64,000 nt of DNA from Leifsonia shinshuensis. Lineage in GTDB: Bacteria > Actinomycetota > Actinomycetes > Actinomycetales > Microbacteriaceae. Made by a program: the position numbers and the translations under genes. The notes below the pieces were generated by a model that did no database searches, was not told where the DNA came from, and was given only the letters and a program-made list of their open reading frames with translations. Positions within the stretch are counted from its first letter, which is position 1; each line of letters starts with the position of its first letter. Location: NCBI RefSeq assembly GCF_014217625.1, contig NZ_CP043641.1, positions 3,410,001 to 3,474,000 on the forward strand, in the 5' to 3' direction. Shown here piece after piece: positions 40,769 through 49,174 of the stretch.

Positions 40769-43621
40769 TCAGACCTCCAGGTCGCGGGGTGCGCCCGCGA
40801 AGCGGAGGCCGCTCACGCGGATGCTGCCGGCGCCGGGGGTGGGGCGCACGTCGAGTGAGCCGGCCTGGGCGTCGGCGCGGAGGCCGAGGCGGGCCGAGAG
40901 GACGGCGACCGCGGCGGCCGCCGACCACGCCTGCGGGCGGCAAGCGGCCGGGTAGGGGATCGGCGCGCTGGTCTGCTCTGCCGAGTCGCCGGAGTGCAGC
41001 TCGGGCATCCGGTAGCTGAAGCCGTCCGCGGCGGCGAGCAGGCCGTCGGCGAGGAGGTCGGCCTCCGCGGTGTGGCCGTCGCGCGACAGCCCCATGATCG
41101 CGATCGCGGTGTCGTGCGCCCAGACCGAGCCGCCGTGGTAGCTGAGCGGCCAGTAGCCTCCGGAGTCGGTCGACATGGTGCGGAGGCCGTAGCCGGAGGA
41201 CAGCTCGGGCGACGCCAGGCGGCGCGCGATCAGCGCCGACTGCTCGGGTGTGAGGATGCCGGTGCCGAGCAGGTGGCCGATGTTGCTGGTGACGGTGTCG
41301 ACCTTGCGCTTGGCGGCGTCGAGCGCGACGGCGGGGTAGGCGCCCGCCGGGTCGTCGATCCAGAACGCGGCGTCGAAGCGGGTCTTGAGCTCCGCGGCCC
41401 AGTCGCGCCACTCGTCGCCGCCCTCCAGACCGAACGCGTCGAGCAGCTCGGCGCCGCCGACCGCCGCCTCGTAGGCGTAGCCCTGGACCTCGCAGAGCGC
41501 GATCGGGCCGTCCGCGAGCGTGCCGTCCTTCCACTGGATGGAGTCTCCCGAGTCCTTCCAGCCCTGGTTCGCGAGGCCGTGGCCGGTGGTGTCGACGTAC
41601 TCCAGGAAGCCGTCGCCGTCGCTGTCGCCGTGATCCCGCATCCAGGCGAGCGCCGCCTGCATGGCGGGGAGCAGCTCGCGCACCTCGTCGTCGGCCATGC
41701 CCCACTTCCACGCATCGTGCAGGAGCCCGATCCAGAGCGCGGTCGCGTCGACGGTGCCGTAGTAGAGCGGCGGCAGGACGACGCCCTCGCCCGGGATGGT
41801 GAGGGCTGCCGGACGCAGCTCGTGCATGATCTTGCCGGGCTGCTCGGCCGTCTCGGAGACGGTCTCCGTGCCCTGGAAGTGCGCCAGCACGCGGAGGGTC
41901 GAGGCGGCGATGTCGGTGCCGAGCGGAAGCAGCAGGCGCGCGGCCCAGAGCGAGTCGCGGCCGAACAGCGTGAAGAACCACGGGGCTCCGGCGGCGAGGA
42001 AGGTGTCGTCCGGCCGCGCGGTGGTCGACATGCGCAGCGACTGGAGGTCGGCGAGCGCGCGGTCGAGCCAGGAGGCCAGCCGGGAGTCGCCGGTGGACGC
42101 GCGGAACGCGGCCCACTCGGCCGACGGGGCGGCGCCCGCGACGACCGCGGTGGGGTCGTCGACGTCGATGGCCCAGTCGAGGGTGACGTGGCCGTGGGCG
42201 GGCACGTCGATCTCCCAGCGGAGGGCGGCGTCCTGGCCGTCGACCGAGACGCGCGCGTCGGGGGCGGCCAGAGTCGCGGTCACAGGTCCGGAGCGGAAGA
42301 CGATGCGGCCATTGGCCGACTCGCTCGACACCGGATGTTCGGCGCCCGTCAGTCCCGCCTTGATCGTCTGCATCGGCGTGAAGTCGGCGCGCACCGCGAC
42401 CTCGACCGTCGTCGTGATCGGGGTGCGGAGGGCGTTGCGCACGACGATCCGCTCCCGCAGGCTCCCCGCCACGACCGTGCGCGTGCGGTCCAGCCGGACG
42501 CGGGGGTCGGCCGTGGCATCGTCGATCCGCCGGGCGAGCGCGGTGAAGACGGCGCTCGCCGCGTCGGGGCCGGCCGTGGCGATGTGCTCGGGCACGTCGC
42601 CGCCGACGGTCAGGAGGATGCGGTCGAGCACCCGGAGGTCCGAGTGGTAGAACCCGTGGATCCCGCCGCCGTCGACGGCGCCGTCCGCGGCGGACCAGGC
42701 TTGGCTGGGCGCGGTGAGCACCACGACGCTGTCGTGCAGCAGGGGTTGGAGCGGCTGGGTCATCGTGGCGTTCGCGCCTCCTCGATCGTGGATGGGGTGG
42801 GGGTCGGGGTGGTTGTGGGGGACGGGGTCGTAGTGGGGGATGGGGTCGTGATGGGGGATGGGATGGAGGAGGTGGCGGGGGGACGGCAGCACCCGCGGCT
42901 CGATGCGCGTCTCGCTGATCACCGCCCGTCCATCGACCTCGGTGCGCAGGATGCGCCACACGGCCGCGTCCTCCCGCTCCGAGACGATCTCCACCAGCGT
43001 CGTGCCTCGGTAGACCAGCCCGGTGCCTTCCTCGAGCGCATACCCCTCGGGCAGCTCACCCGACGCGACCGCCGCCTGATGCGCAGGCCGGCGTCGCGGG
43101 TCCGAGTCGTAGTGGACCGCGAGCGATCCCGGTACCAGCCCGAGACCGTCGGGGAGTGCGGAGATGTCCGGCCCGCGCGAGGCGGTCGTGCCGCCTTCGT
43201 GCCAGCACAGGCCGCCGGCCGACCCGCCTGCGAGGACGACGCCGCGCTGCCACGCCTCCCGCAGGATCTCGTCCAGCCCGTGCGCGCGCCAGACGGCGAG
43301 GAGATTGAGCAGGCTCCCGCCACTGACCCACACCACGTCCTGGGCGAGGATGTGCTCGCGGAGGTCGGGGATGTTCGGGTGCGGGAAGAAGCGCACGTGC
43401 GACGCGTCGACCCCGGCCGCACGTGCAGCCTCCAGCTCGCCGCCTTCGACGTGCCGCTGGTCGCCGCCCGCCGTGTTGATGTGCGTCACGCGCGGCGCGC
43501 GGCCGGTGACCCGGGCGAGCTCGATCGCATGGTGGAGGAGCGGACCGTAGAGGGAGTCCGTCCACTCTCCGGCGACCAGGCCGCCGCAGGTGGCCAGGAT
43601 GGTCGGTGCGATGGCCGTCAC
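40769..43621 (-). CDS. Peptidase E-like domain joined in frame to a glycogen-debranching-type glycosidase
   Basis: One uninterrupted 950-codon frame. Residues 1-243 form a peptidase S51/PepE-like protein: nucleophile Ser134 in LAGGSAGGLCWHEGG, likely His170 in LAVHYDSD. Residues 244-286 are a His/Pro-rich linker (HPIPHHDPIPHYDPVPHN). From Met287 (ATG 42763) follows a 664-residue glycosidase: an amylo-alpha-1,6-glucosidase N-terminal domain (GFYHSDLRVLDR) and an (alpha/alpha)6 barrel with FTLFGRDSLWAARLLLPLG, DGDGFLEYV, NQGWKDSGDSI and LCEVQGYAYEA. GTG 43621 overlaps the permease stop (GTGA). A GAGGAGG sequence (42777-42783) 13 nt before ATG 42763 would allow separate translation of the glycosidase. 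It may be a true fusion or two genes whose stop codon was lost. The role is probably trimming of imported oligosaccharides. Confidence 0.82.
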   Translation of the reverse strand: MTAIAPTILATCGGLVAGEWTDSLYGPLLHHAIELARVTGRAPRVTHINTAGGDQRHVEGGELEAARAAGVDASHVRFFPHPNIPDLREHILAQDVVWVSGGSLLNLLAVWRAHGLDEILREAWQRGVVLAGGSAGGLCWHEGGTTASRGPDISALPDGLGLVPGSLAVHYDSDPRRRPAHQAAVASGELPEGYALEEGTGLVYRGTTLVEIVSEREDAAVWRILRTEVDGRAVISETRIEPRVLPSPRHLLHPIPHHDPIPHYDPVPHNHPDPHPIHDRGGANATMTQPLQPLLHDSVVVLTAPSQAWSAADGAVDGGGIHGFYHSDLRVLDRILLTVGGDVPEHIATAGPDAASAVFTALARRIDDATADPRVRLDRTRTVVAGSLRERIVVRNALRTPITTTVEVAVRADFTPMQTIKAGLTGAEHPVSSESANGRIVFRSGPVTATLAAPDARVSVDGQDAALRWEIDVPAHGHVTLDWAIDVDDPTAVVAGAAPSAEWAAFRASTGDSRLASWLDRALADLQSLRMSTTARPDDTFLAAGAPWFFTLFGRDSLWAARLLLPLGTDIAASTLRVLAHFQGTETVSETAEQPGKIMHELRPAALTIPGEGVVLPPLYYGTVDATALWIGLLHDAWKWGMADDEVRELLPAMQAALAWMRDHGDSDGDGFLEYVDTTGHGLANQGWKDSGDSIQWKDGTLADGPIALCEVQGYAYEAAVGGAELLDAFGLEGGDEWRDWAAELKTRFDAAFWIDDPAGAYPAVALDAAKRKVDTVTSNIGHLLGTGILTPEQSALIARRLASPELSSGYGLRTMSTDSGGYWPLSYHGGSVWAHDTAIAIMGLSRDGHTAEADLLADGLLAAADGFSYRMPELHSGDSAEQTSAPIPYPAACRPQAWSAAAAVAVLSARLGLRADAQAGSLDVRPTPGAGSIRVSGLRFAGAPRDLEV
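42812..42865. repeat. Three 18-bp G-rich tandem repeats in the PepE-glycosidase junction
   Basis: Units GTTGTGGGGGACGGGGTC, GTAGTGGGGGATGGGGTC and GTGATGGGGGATGGGATG follow one another (plus-strand reading) and encode the HDP-IPH-type linker on the minus strand. Flanking DNA (42790-42811 and 42866-42883) continues the same G-rich pattern. Runs of four or five G on the template strand could form a G-quadruplex. The repeat may have arisen by slippage and may explain loss of a stop codon. Confidence 0.75.
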
Positions 43622-44532
43622 TCCTTCACCGCCCCGTCGCTGGAGTTCATGATGCGGCGCTGGAAAATGAAGAACAGTACGGCGACCGGGATGGTCATGA
43701 TGGCCGCGGCGGCGAGCTTGATCGGGTACTGGCTGCCCTGGCTGAGCTGCCCGCTGGCGAGCCCCGCGACGCCCTTCGTCAGCGTGGTGAGCGCCGGGTC
43801 CTGCGTCGAGATGATGAAGTGAGCGAGCTCGTTCCACGAGCCCTGGAACGACAGGATGATGATCGTGATGAGCGCCGGCCGCGCCATGGGCAGCACGATC
43901 GACCAGAACACCCGGAAAGTGCCGGCGCCGTCGATGCGCGCCTGCTCCTCGACGCTGGCCGGGATGGACTCGAAGAAGCCCTTCATGATGAAGACGCCCG
44001 CCGCGTCGGTCAACAGCGGCAGGATCATGCCGGTGTACGAGTCGTACATGCCGAGTTGGTTGATGACGAGGAACTTCGGGATCAGCAGCACGACCATCGG
44101 CACGGACATGACCGCCACGAGCGCGGCGAACACGAACCCGCGGCCGCGGAAGTGCAGCCGGGCGAGGGCGTAGCCGGCGAGCGAGTCGAAGAACACCCGG
44201 CCGATGGTCACGAACACGGTGACGATGGCCGAGTTCATGAACCAGATCGGGAAGTCCGAGTTGAGGAACAGCTTCGTGTACGCCGCCGTCGTCCACACCT
44301 GGGGGATGAGCGACACCGGATTGGCCGTCGCGTCCGCGTCGGTCTTGAACGAGGTCGCGAGCTGGATGAGGAACGGCATGATGTACACGACCGCGAGCAC
44401 GACGAGGATCGCGTAGCTGACGGACGTGGCGGCGACGCTCCCGGTGCTGCGGCGGCGAGGCCGGGCGGGACGCGGGGCGACGCTGCCCGGTGAGGTCGCG
44501 GCGGAGGGTGCAGCGGTGGAGGTGGCGGTCAT
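43618..44532 (-). CDS. Carbohydrate ABC transporter permease (MalG-type)
   Basis: A 304-residue permease with six transmembrane helices. The EAA loop is seen as EQARIDGAGTFRVFWSIVLPMARPA, and the C-terminus ends FIFQRRIMNSSDGAVKE as in MalG/LacG proteins. It overlaps the MalF-type gene (ATGA) and the downstream PepE-like frame (GTGA). The N-terminal 30 residues are Ala/Pro/Arg-rich. No ATPase gene is in the operon, so a shared MsiK-type ATPase encoded elsewhere is likely. Confidence 0.95.
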   Translation of the reverse strand: MTATSTAAPSAATSPGSVAPRPARPRRRSTGSVAATSVSYAILVVLAVVYIMPFLIQLATSFKTDADATANPVSLIPQVWTTAAYTKLFLNSDFPIWFMNSAIVTVFVTIGRVFFDSLAGYALARLHFRGRGFVFAALVAVMSVPMVVLLIPKFLVINQLGMYDSYTGMILPLLTDAAGVFIMKGFFESIPASVEEQARIDGAGTFRVFWSIVLPMARPALITIIILSFQGSWNELAHFIISTQDPALTTLTKGVAGLASGQLSQGSQYPIKLAAAAIMTIPVAVLFFIFQRRIMNSSDGAVKE

Positions 44533-45662
44533 CCCAGGCCTCCCTTCGTGGCGGAGCCGGACGAATTGCTCGGCGCGGTGGACGCGATCAGCAGAGCGTC
44601 GTAGGGCCGCATGCGCCGCTTGGACACCGTGCGCTCGCGCAGCACCCAGCGCTGGAAGATCGTGAACAGCACGATGATGATGAACAGGATGAACGCGATC
44701 GCGGCGCCCTGGCCCCACTCCTGGTTGTTGAACGAGGTCTGGTACGACAGATAGGCCGGAGTCAGCGTCGTCTTTCCCGGCGCGCCCCTGGTGCCGGTGT
44801 AGATCTGGTCGAAGACCTGCCAGCAGCCGATCAGGCCGAGGGTCAGCACGGTGAAGAGCGTCGGCCGCAGCTGCGGGAGCGTGATCCGCCAGAACCGCTG
44901 CCAGCCGTTCGCGCCGTCCATCATGGCGGCCTCGGTGATGTCGCCGCCCAGGTTCTGCAGGGCCGCGATGAAGAGCAGCATGAAGGTGCCGCTCGTGGTG
45001 AACACGGCCATGATGATGTAGGCCGTCATGGCCACGGACGGCCCGCCCAGCCAGTCCCACCAGGAGACGCCGAGCAGGGTGTTCTGAGTGAGGGCGGCGG
45101 GGCCGGTGCTGACGCCGAACAGGCCGAGGAGGTTGTGGATGATCCCGCTCGGGTCGTTGAACCAGTTCGGTCCGTTCACGCCGAACCAGGAGAGCACCTT
45201 GTTGACGGCGCCGGAGGTGCTGAACAGGAAGAGCCACAGCACGGTGATGGCGACCGAGCTGGTCACCGACGGGAAGTAGAAGGCGGTGCGGAAGAAGCCT
45301 CGCCCGCGGAGGACGGCCCGGTTGACGAGCACCGCGAGGAAGAGCGCGACCGCCGTCTGGATGGGGACGACCAGCACGACGTACCAGGCGTTGTTCTTCA
45401 GCGCCATGCCGAAGTCCTGCTCGGCGAGCCCGCCTCCGGCCAGGAGCGTCGAGTAGTTCTTGAGCCCGACGAAGTTCACGTCGGACGCGAAGGGGCTGCC
45501 GCGCCCTCCCCAGTCGGAGAAGCTGACCCACAGCGCCATGAGCACCGGGATGACGAGGAACACGCCGAGCAGCAGGATGACCGGGGCGGTGAACAACCAC
45601 CCCGAGGCGGCCTCGCCGCGCCGGATTCCGGAACGGCGAGACCGACTCGTGGCTTGCGACAT
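44529..45662 (-). CDS. Carbohydrate ABC transporter permease (MalF-type)
   Basis: A 377-residue sugar ABC permease with six or seven helices. The first helix follows ASGWLFTAPVILLLGVFLVIPV, and the EAA loop is EAAMMDGANGWQRFWRITLPQLRP. The C-terminal 45 residues form a polar tail (SKRRMRPYDALLIAS...). It pairs with the MalG-type subunit and starts 14 bp after the binding-protein stop codon. Confidence 0.95.
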   Translation of the reverse strand: MSQATSRSRRSGIRRGEAASGWLFTAPVILLLGVFLVIPVLMALWVSFSDWGGRGSPFASDVNFVGLKNYSTLLAGGGLAEQDFGMALKNNAWYVVLVVPIQTAVALFLAVLVNRAVLRGRGFFRTAFYFPSVTSSVAITVLWLFLFSTSGAVNKVLSWFGVNGPNWFNDPSGIIHNLLGLFGVSTGPAALTQNTLLGVSWWDWLGGPSVAMTAYIIMAVFTTSGTFMLLFIAALQNLGGDITEAAMMDGANGWQRFWRITLPQLRPTLFTVLTLGLIGCWQVFDQIYTGTRGAPGKTTLTPAYLSYQTSFNNQEWGQGAAIAFILFIIIVLFTIFQRWVLRERTVSKRRMRPYDALLIASTAPSNSSGSATKGGLG

Positions 45663-45676
45663 GGTGGATACGATCC

Positions 45677-46924
45677 TTACTTCAGCGCTTCGAGGTTCTT
45701 CTGCGTGGCGTCGAGGATCGTCTTCGGGTCGCTCGTGGCCAGCGTCTCCAGCTTGCTGTTGAGGTCGGTCACGACATCGGCCGCGCCCTTGGCGGTCGGC
45801 ACGCCCTTGGCGTAGTCGGCGGCGTTGAGGAACGGGACCAGGTCGGGGTTGGCCGACTTCCACTCGCTCGCGGCGGACTTGATCGACGGCATCGGACCGA
45901 AGGCCTGCGAGAAGGCGAGCTGGTCGCCCTTGCTGGTCAGCTTCTCGACGAGCTTGAGCGCGGCGGCCTGGTTGGGGCTGTCGGCGGCGATGCCCCAGCA
46001 GTTGGTGAACTGGAGGGTGCCCTGACCGGCGGGGCCGGCCGGGAGCTCGGCGACCTGGTACTTGATGTTCGGGTAGTCGGACTTCATGGCGCCGGTGATC
46101 CAGTTGCCCTCGATGGTCATCGCGGCCAGGCCCTTGCCGAAGGCCTCGCCGCCCCAGCCCGCGCCGAGGTCCTTGGCGTACTTGAGATCGCCCGCGTTCA
46201 GCATCTGCTTGACGAAGTCGAGCGCCTTGACGTTGGCGTCGCTGTTCGCGGTCGCCTTGGTGCTGTCGTCGTTCATCAGGTTGCCGCCCGCCTGGACCAT
46301 GAAGGAGCCGATGCGAGCGTACTCACCGGAGATGCCGAGGCCGACGTGGCCGCCGCCGGTGAGCTTCTTCGAGACCGCCTGCAGCTGGTCCCAGGTCTTG
46401 GGGATGTCGCTGGCGGTGAGGCCGGCGGCGCTCCACATGTCCTTGTTGATGACGAGCTGGAGGGTCGAGAAGTCCTTCGGCGCGCAGTAGAACTTGCCGT
46501 TGTAGGTGAAGGACTTGACCAGGCTCGGGTAGAAGTCGCTCTTGTTGGAGAGCTGGTCGCCGTACGCGAGAAGCGAGCCATTGGAGGCGTAGCCGGCGAG
46601 CGCGTCGGTCGAGAGGTAGAACACATCCGCCGGCTTCTTCGCCGCGAAGCCCTGCGAGAGCTGCTGGTTGAGGTCGCTGGCGGCGACGACGCTGGCCTTG
46701 GTGCCCGAGCTCTTGCTCCAGTCGGACACGGCGGACTTGACCGCGGCGGTCTCGGCGTCGCCGGACGAGCCGATCATGACCGTCAGCGCCTTGCTGGACG
46801 AGGTCAGCTTGCCGGTGTCGCTGCTGCCGCTGCCGCCGAAGCCTGAGCCGCAGGCGGTGAGGGCCAGTGCGGCCGCGGCGGCGACGGCGCCGCCCGCGAG
46901 CCAGCGGGATGTGATTCTGCGCAT
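45677..46924 (-). CDS. Sugar ABC transporter substrate-binding lipoprotein
   Basis: A 415-residue extracytoplasmic solute receptor. The signal sequence ends in the lipobox ALTAC with Cys25 as the lipidated residue, followed by a Gly/Ser-rich spacer and a family 1 solute-binding domain. PADVFYLSTDALAGYASNGSL and AAMTIEGNWITGAMKSDYP are typical of oligosaccharide receptors. ATG 46924 has AAGGAGAG upstream. It is the first main gene of the transport operon, behind a small leader ORF and two LacI-type operators. The bound sugar is not predictable; the debranching-type enzyme downstream suggests alpha-glucans. Confidence 0.94.
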   Translation of the reverse strand: MRRITSRWLAGGAVAAAAALALTACGSGFGGSGSSDTGKLTSSSKALTVMIGSSGDAETAAVKSAVSDWSKSSGTKASVVAASDLNQQLSQGFAAKKPADVFYLSTDALAGYASNGSLLAYGDQLSNKSDFYPSLVKSFTYNGKFYCAPKDFSTLQLVINKDMWSAAGLTASDIPKTWDQLQAVSKKLTGGGHVGLGISGEYARIGSFMVQAGGNLMNDDSTKATANSDANVKALDFVKQMLNAGDLKYAKDLGAGWGGEAFGKGLAAMTIEGNWITGAMKSDYPNIKYQVAELPAGPAGQGTLQFTNCWGIAADSPNQAAALKLVEKLTSKGDQLAFSQAFGPMPSIKSAASEWKSANPDLVPFLNAADYAKGVPTAKGAADVVTDLNSKLETLATSDPKTILDATQKNLEALK

Positions 46925-46965
46925 GTGTTTCTCTCCTTGGTGTGAGTGTGCCCGAACGGACGGGC

Positions 46966-47070
46966 TCACGCGGTGGGGGTGCGGAAGTCGTGGATCGTTC
47001 GCGGTGGACGCGGACCTGTGGAGGACATCGCGGCGAACGCGCCGGGGATGGCCCGCTGCTCTGCGCGCAT
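46966..47070 (-). CDS. Small 34-residue ORF in the leader of the sugar operon
   Basis: ATG 47070 is preceded by AGGAGG at ideal spacing and opens a 34-codon frame (starting MRAEQRAIPGAFAAM, ending FRTPTA) that stops 41 bases before the binding-protein gene. A small stem (GCCCG/CGGGC, 46950-46965) lies directly behind the stop codon. It sits between the operators and the first transporter gene, so it is transcribed with the operon. It could be a leader peptide or a small protein; no homology is recognised. The strong ribosome binding site is the main evidence. Confidence 0.45.
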   Translation of the reverse strand: MRAEQRAIPGAFAAMSSTGPRPPRTIHDFRTPTA

Positions 47071-47107
47071 CCGACCTCCTGTGGTCTCGTTTCCGGTAAG
47101 ACGTCCC

Positions 47108-47156
47108 TTTGATCGATCAAATTCGGTGATGCTACAGTGCATTTTGAACGATCAAA
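47108..47156. promoter_or_regulatory. Two LacI-type operators between the sugar operon and its regulator
   Basis: TTTGATCGATCAAA (47108-47121) is a perfect 14-bp palindrome; TTTGAACGATCAAA (47143-47156) differs at one base. Their centres are 35 bp apart, in the AT-rich part of the 363-bp divergent region. They have the CG-centred form of LacI-family operators and are the obvious target of the LacI protein encoded next door. Confidence 0.75.
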
Positions 47157-47287
47157 CGGGGACGCTGTCACCATACTCACGGCCTTCTGGACGTGTCAAG
47201 CGGGGCAGCGGGCCAGCGCGAACGCGCAGCGGTAAGGTCTGAGACAGCGTCTCCGGCCCGCCCGGAGCGCGTCGGGGAAGGAACAGC

Positions 47288-48325
47288 ATGGGCGCACAGC
47301 CGACGGTCAGCGACGTCGCCGACGCCGCCGGCGTCTCGCGGCAGACTGTCTCCAACGTGCTGAACACCCCGGCGATCGTCCGTCCGGAGACCCGCGAGCG
47401 CGTCGAGGAGGCCATCCGCTCGCTCGGCTACCGGCCGCATGCCTCCGCGCGCCGCCTCCGCACGCAGAAGAGCTCCACGATCGGCATCCGCCTCGACCCG
47501 ATGACGCGCGACGGCATCTCCGGCAGCGTGCTCGACCGCTTCCTGCACGCGCTCACCGAGCAGGCCGACCGCAAGGGCCTGCGCGTCCTGCTGTTCACGG
47601 CGGACGGTCCGGAGGACGAGATCGAGCAGTTCCGCCGGCTGTCCGATGGTGCGGACGTGGACGCGTTCGTGCTGACCTCCACCTTCCACGGCGACCCCCG
47701 CACGGAGTGGCTGATCGAGCACGGCCAGTCCTTCGTCACGTTCGGCCGGCCGTGGGGCATCGACGACATGACCGACCCGCTGCACCTGTGGGTCGACGTG
47801 GACGGGCGCTCGGGGCTGCGCGAGGCGACCGACCACTTCCTCGCGCAGGGCCTCCGCCGGATCGGCTACCTGGGCTGGCCGGCCGGCTCCGGCACCGGCG
47901 ACGACCGCCGGGCGGGCTGGCTCGAGGCGATGCGGGAGGCGCACGCCGTCGACGAAGCCACCCTCGCGACCCTGGAAGAGGCGGCGGAGGACGGCGTGAC
48001 GTACGGCGCCGAGGGCATGCGGCGGCTGGCGGCCCGCGTCGAGCTGGAGGCCGTGGTCTGCGCCTCCGACTCGCTCGCTCTGGGCGCGCTGACGGCGACG
48101 GGAGGCCGCATCCCGGTGATCGGCTACGACGACACCCCGGTCTCGGCGTCGCTCGGGTTCTCGAGCGTGCGCCAGCCGCTGGACGAGGTCGCCGCAGGCG
48201 TGCTCGAACTACTGACCGGCGCGCACGGCGGCCGCGTGCGGTCGGCGGTGGACGACCCGCGGCACCGGCTGGTGACGCCGCAGCTCGTGGTCCGGGAGGG
48301 CGGCAGCCTGATCGGCGCGCGCTGA
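47288..48325 (+). CDS. LacI family transcriptional regulator of the sugar operon
   Basis: A 345-residue repressor. The N-terminal helix-turn-helix and hinge occupy residues 6-60 (TVSDVADAAGVSRQTVSNVLNTPAIVRPETRERVEEAIRSLGYRPHASARRLR), followed by a periplasmic-binding-like sugar domain (62-340). It is divergent from the ABC operon, with two matching operators in between. RBS GGGGAAGGAA precedes ATG 47288. The inducer is presumably the transported sugar. Confidence 0.93.
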   Translation: MGAQPTVSDVADAAGVSRQTVSNVLNTPAIVRPETRERVEEAIRSLGYRPHASARRLRTQKSSTIGIRLDPMTRDGISGSVLDRFLHALTEQADRKGLRVLLFTADGPEDEIEQFRRLSDGADVDAFVLTSTFHGDPRTEWLIEHGQSFVTFGRPWGIDDMTDPLHLWVDVDGRSGLREATDHFLAQGLRRIGYLGWPAGSGTGDDRRAGWLEAMREAHAVDEATLATLEEAAEDGVTYGAEGMRRLAARVELEAVVCASDSLALGALTATGGRIPVIGYDDTPVSASLGFSSVRQPLDEVAAGVLELLTGAHGGRVRSAVDDPRHRLVTPQLVVREGGSLIGAR

Positions 48326-48388
48326 TCGGCATCCGCTGAGCGCATCCCGCGAAACGCGCCCGAAACCCGCGGCGGCGACAATGGACGC

Positions 48389-48991
48389 ATGACTCCACAA
48401 GAGCCGAACGTCTCCGCGCCACAAGCGCAGAACCCGGACACACCCCCGCGCATCCCCGTCACCGTCTCGATCACCCGCCGCGTCGACCCCAGCCGCCTCC
48501 CCGAGGTGACGCACTGGGTCCAGGCGGGCGTCAACCTCGCCAACACGTACGAGGGCTTCCTCGGCTCGGGCTGGGTTCGCGCGAACGCCCACTCGCACGA
48601 GTGGCACATGCTGTACCGCTTCGCCGACGCCGCGTCGCTGGAGGCGTGGGAGGCCTCCGACGAGCGCGCCGAGTGGCTCTACGAGGGCCGCGAACTGGTC
48701 GAGGTGTCGCGCGTGGAGCGCCGCACCGGCATCGAGGGCTGGTTCGACGAGCCGCAGCCCGGCGTCCCCGCCGCGCCGCCGCGCTGGAAGCAGGCGGTCA
48801 CCATCTGGCTCGGCTTCTTCCCGCTGTCGCTCGCCTTCACGTACATCACCTTCTATCTGGTGCCCGGCTGGCACCAGCTCTGGCCGCTCGCGACCGTGCT
48901 CATCACGACTCTGCTGCTGACGCCGACGATGACCTATTTCCTACTGCCGTTCGTCACGCGCCTCCTGCACCCCTGGCTCGTCCGGCGCTGA
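48389..48991 (+). CDS. Antibiotic biosynthesis monooxygenase-like protein with two membrane helices
   Basis: A 200-residue protein. An ABM (dimeric alpha/beta barrel) domain spans about residues 22-115 (PVTVSITRRVDPSRLPEVTHWVQAGVNLANTYEGFLGSGWVR...WHMLYRFADAASLEAWEASDERAEWL), followed by two transmembrane helices (about 137-157 and 165-190). This matches the COG3224-type membrane ABM proteins; function is unknown. ATG 48389 is preceded by GACAAT ending 6 nt upstream, so it is probably leaderless. Confidence 0.8.
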   Translation: MTPQEPNVSAPQAQNPDTPPRIPVTVSITRRVDPSRLPEVTHWVQAGVNLANTYEGFLGSGWVRANAHSHEWHMLYRFADAASLEAWEASDERAEWLYEGRELVEVSRVERRTGIEGWFDEPQPGVPAAPPRWKQAVTIWLGFFPLSLAFTYITFYLVPGWHQLWPLATVLITTLLLTPTMTYFLLPFVTRLLHPWLVRR

Positions 48992-49060
48992 TCCGTCGCG
49001 ACTCGGGGATGTCCCTGAGCCGACCCTGAGATTCGCTCGAAACGCTTGCGTCACGCCAAC

Positions 49061-49103
49061 TCGCGATATATCGTGAATACGTCAACATCGCGATATATCG
49101 CGA
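49061..49103. promoter_or_regulatory. Two TCGCGATATATCGCGA palindromes upstream of the DUF4097-padR unit
   Basis: Site 1, TCGCGATATATCGTGA (49061-49076), has one mismatch; site 2, TCGCGATATATCGCGA (49088-49103), is a perfect 16-bp palindrome. Centres are 27 bp apart. They lie 72 bp before the DUF4097 gene, whose partner is a PadR regulator, and are the probable autoregulatory operators. The 183-bp gap shows nothing else clear. Confidence 0.7.
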
Positions 49104-49174
49104 GTCACCGAGGGCTCCGCCGGAGCCCGAACGCACGAATCACGTACGCAACACGACGCAAGGAGCGCGAGAGC

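Noticed and set aside
40326..41019. Several open frames across the palindrome array, some repeating the same peptide
   Set aside because: The 84-bp period is a multiple of three, so frames stay open by construction. They lack ribosome sites and exist on both strands.
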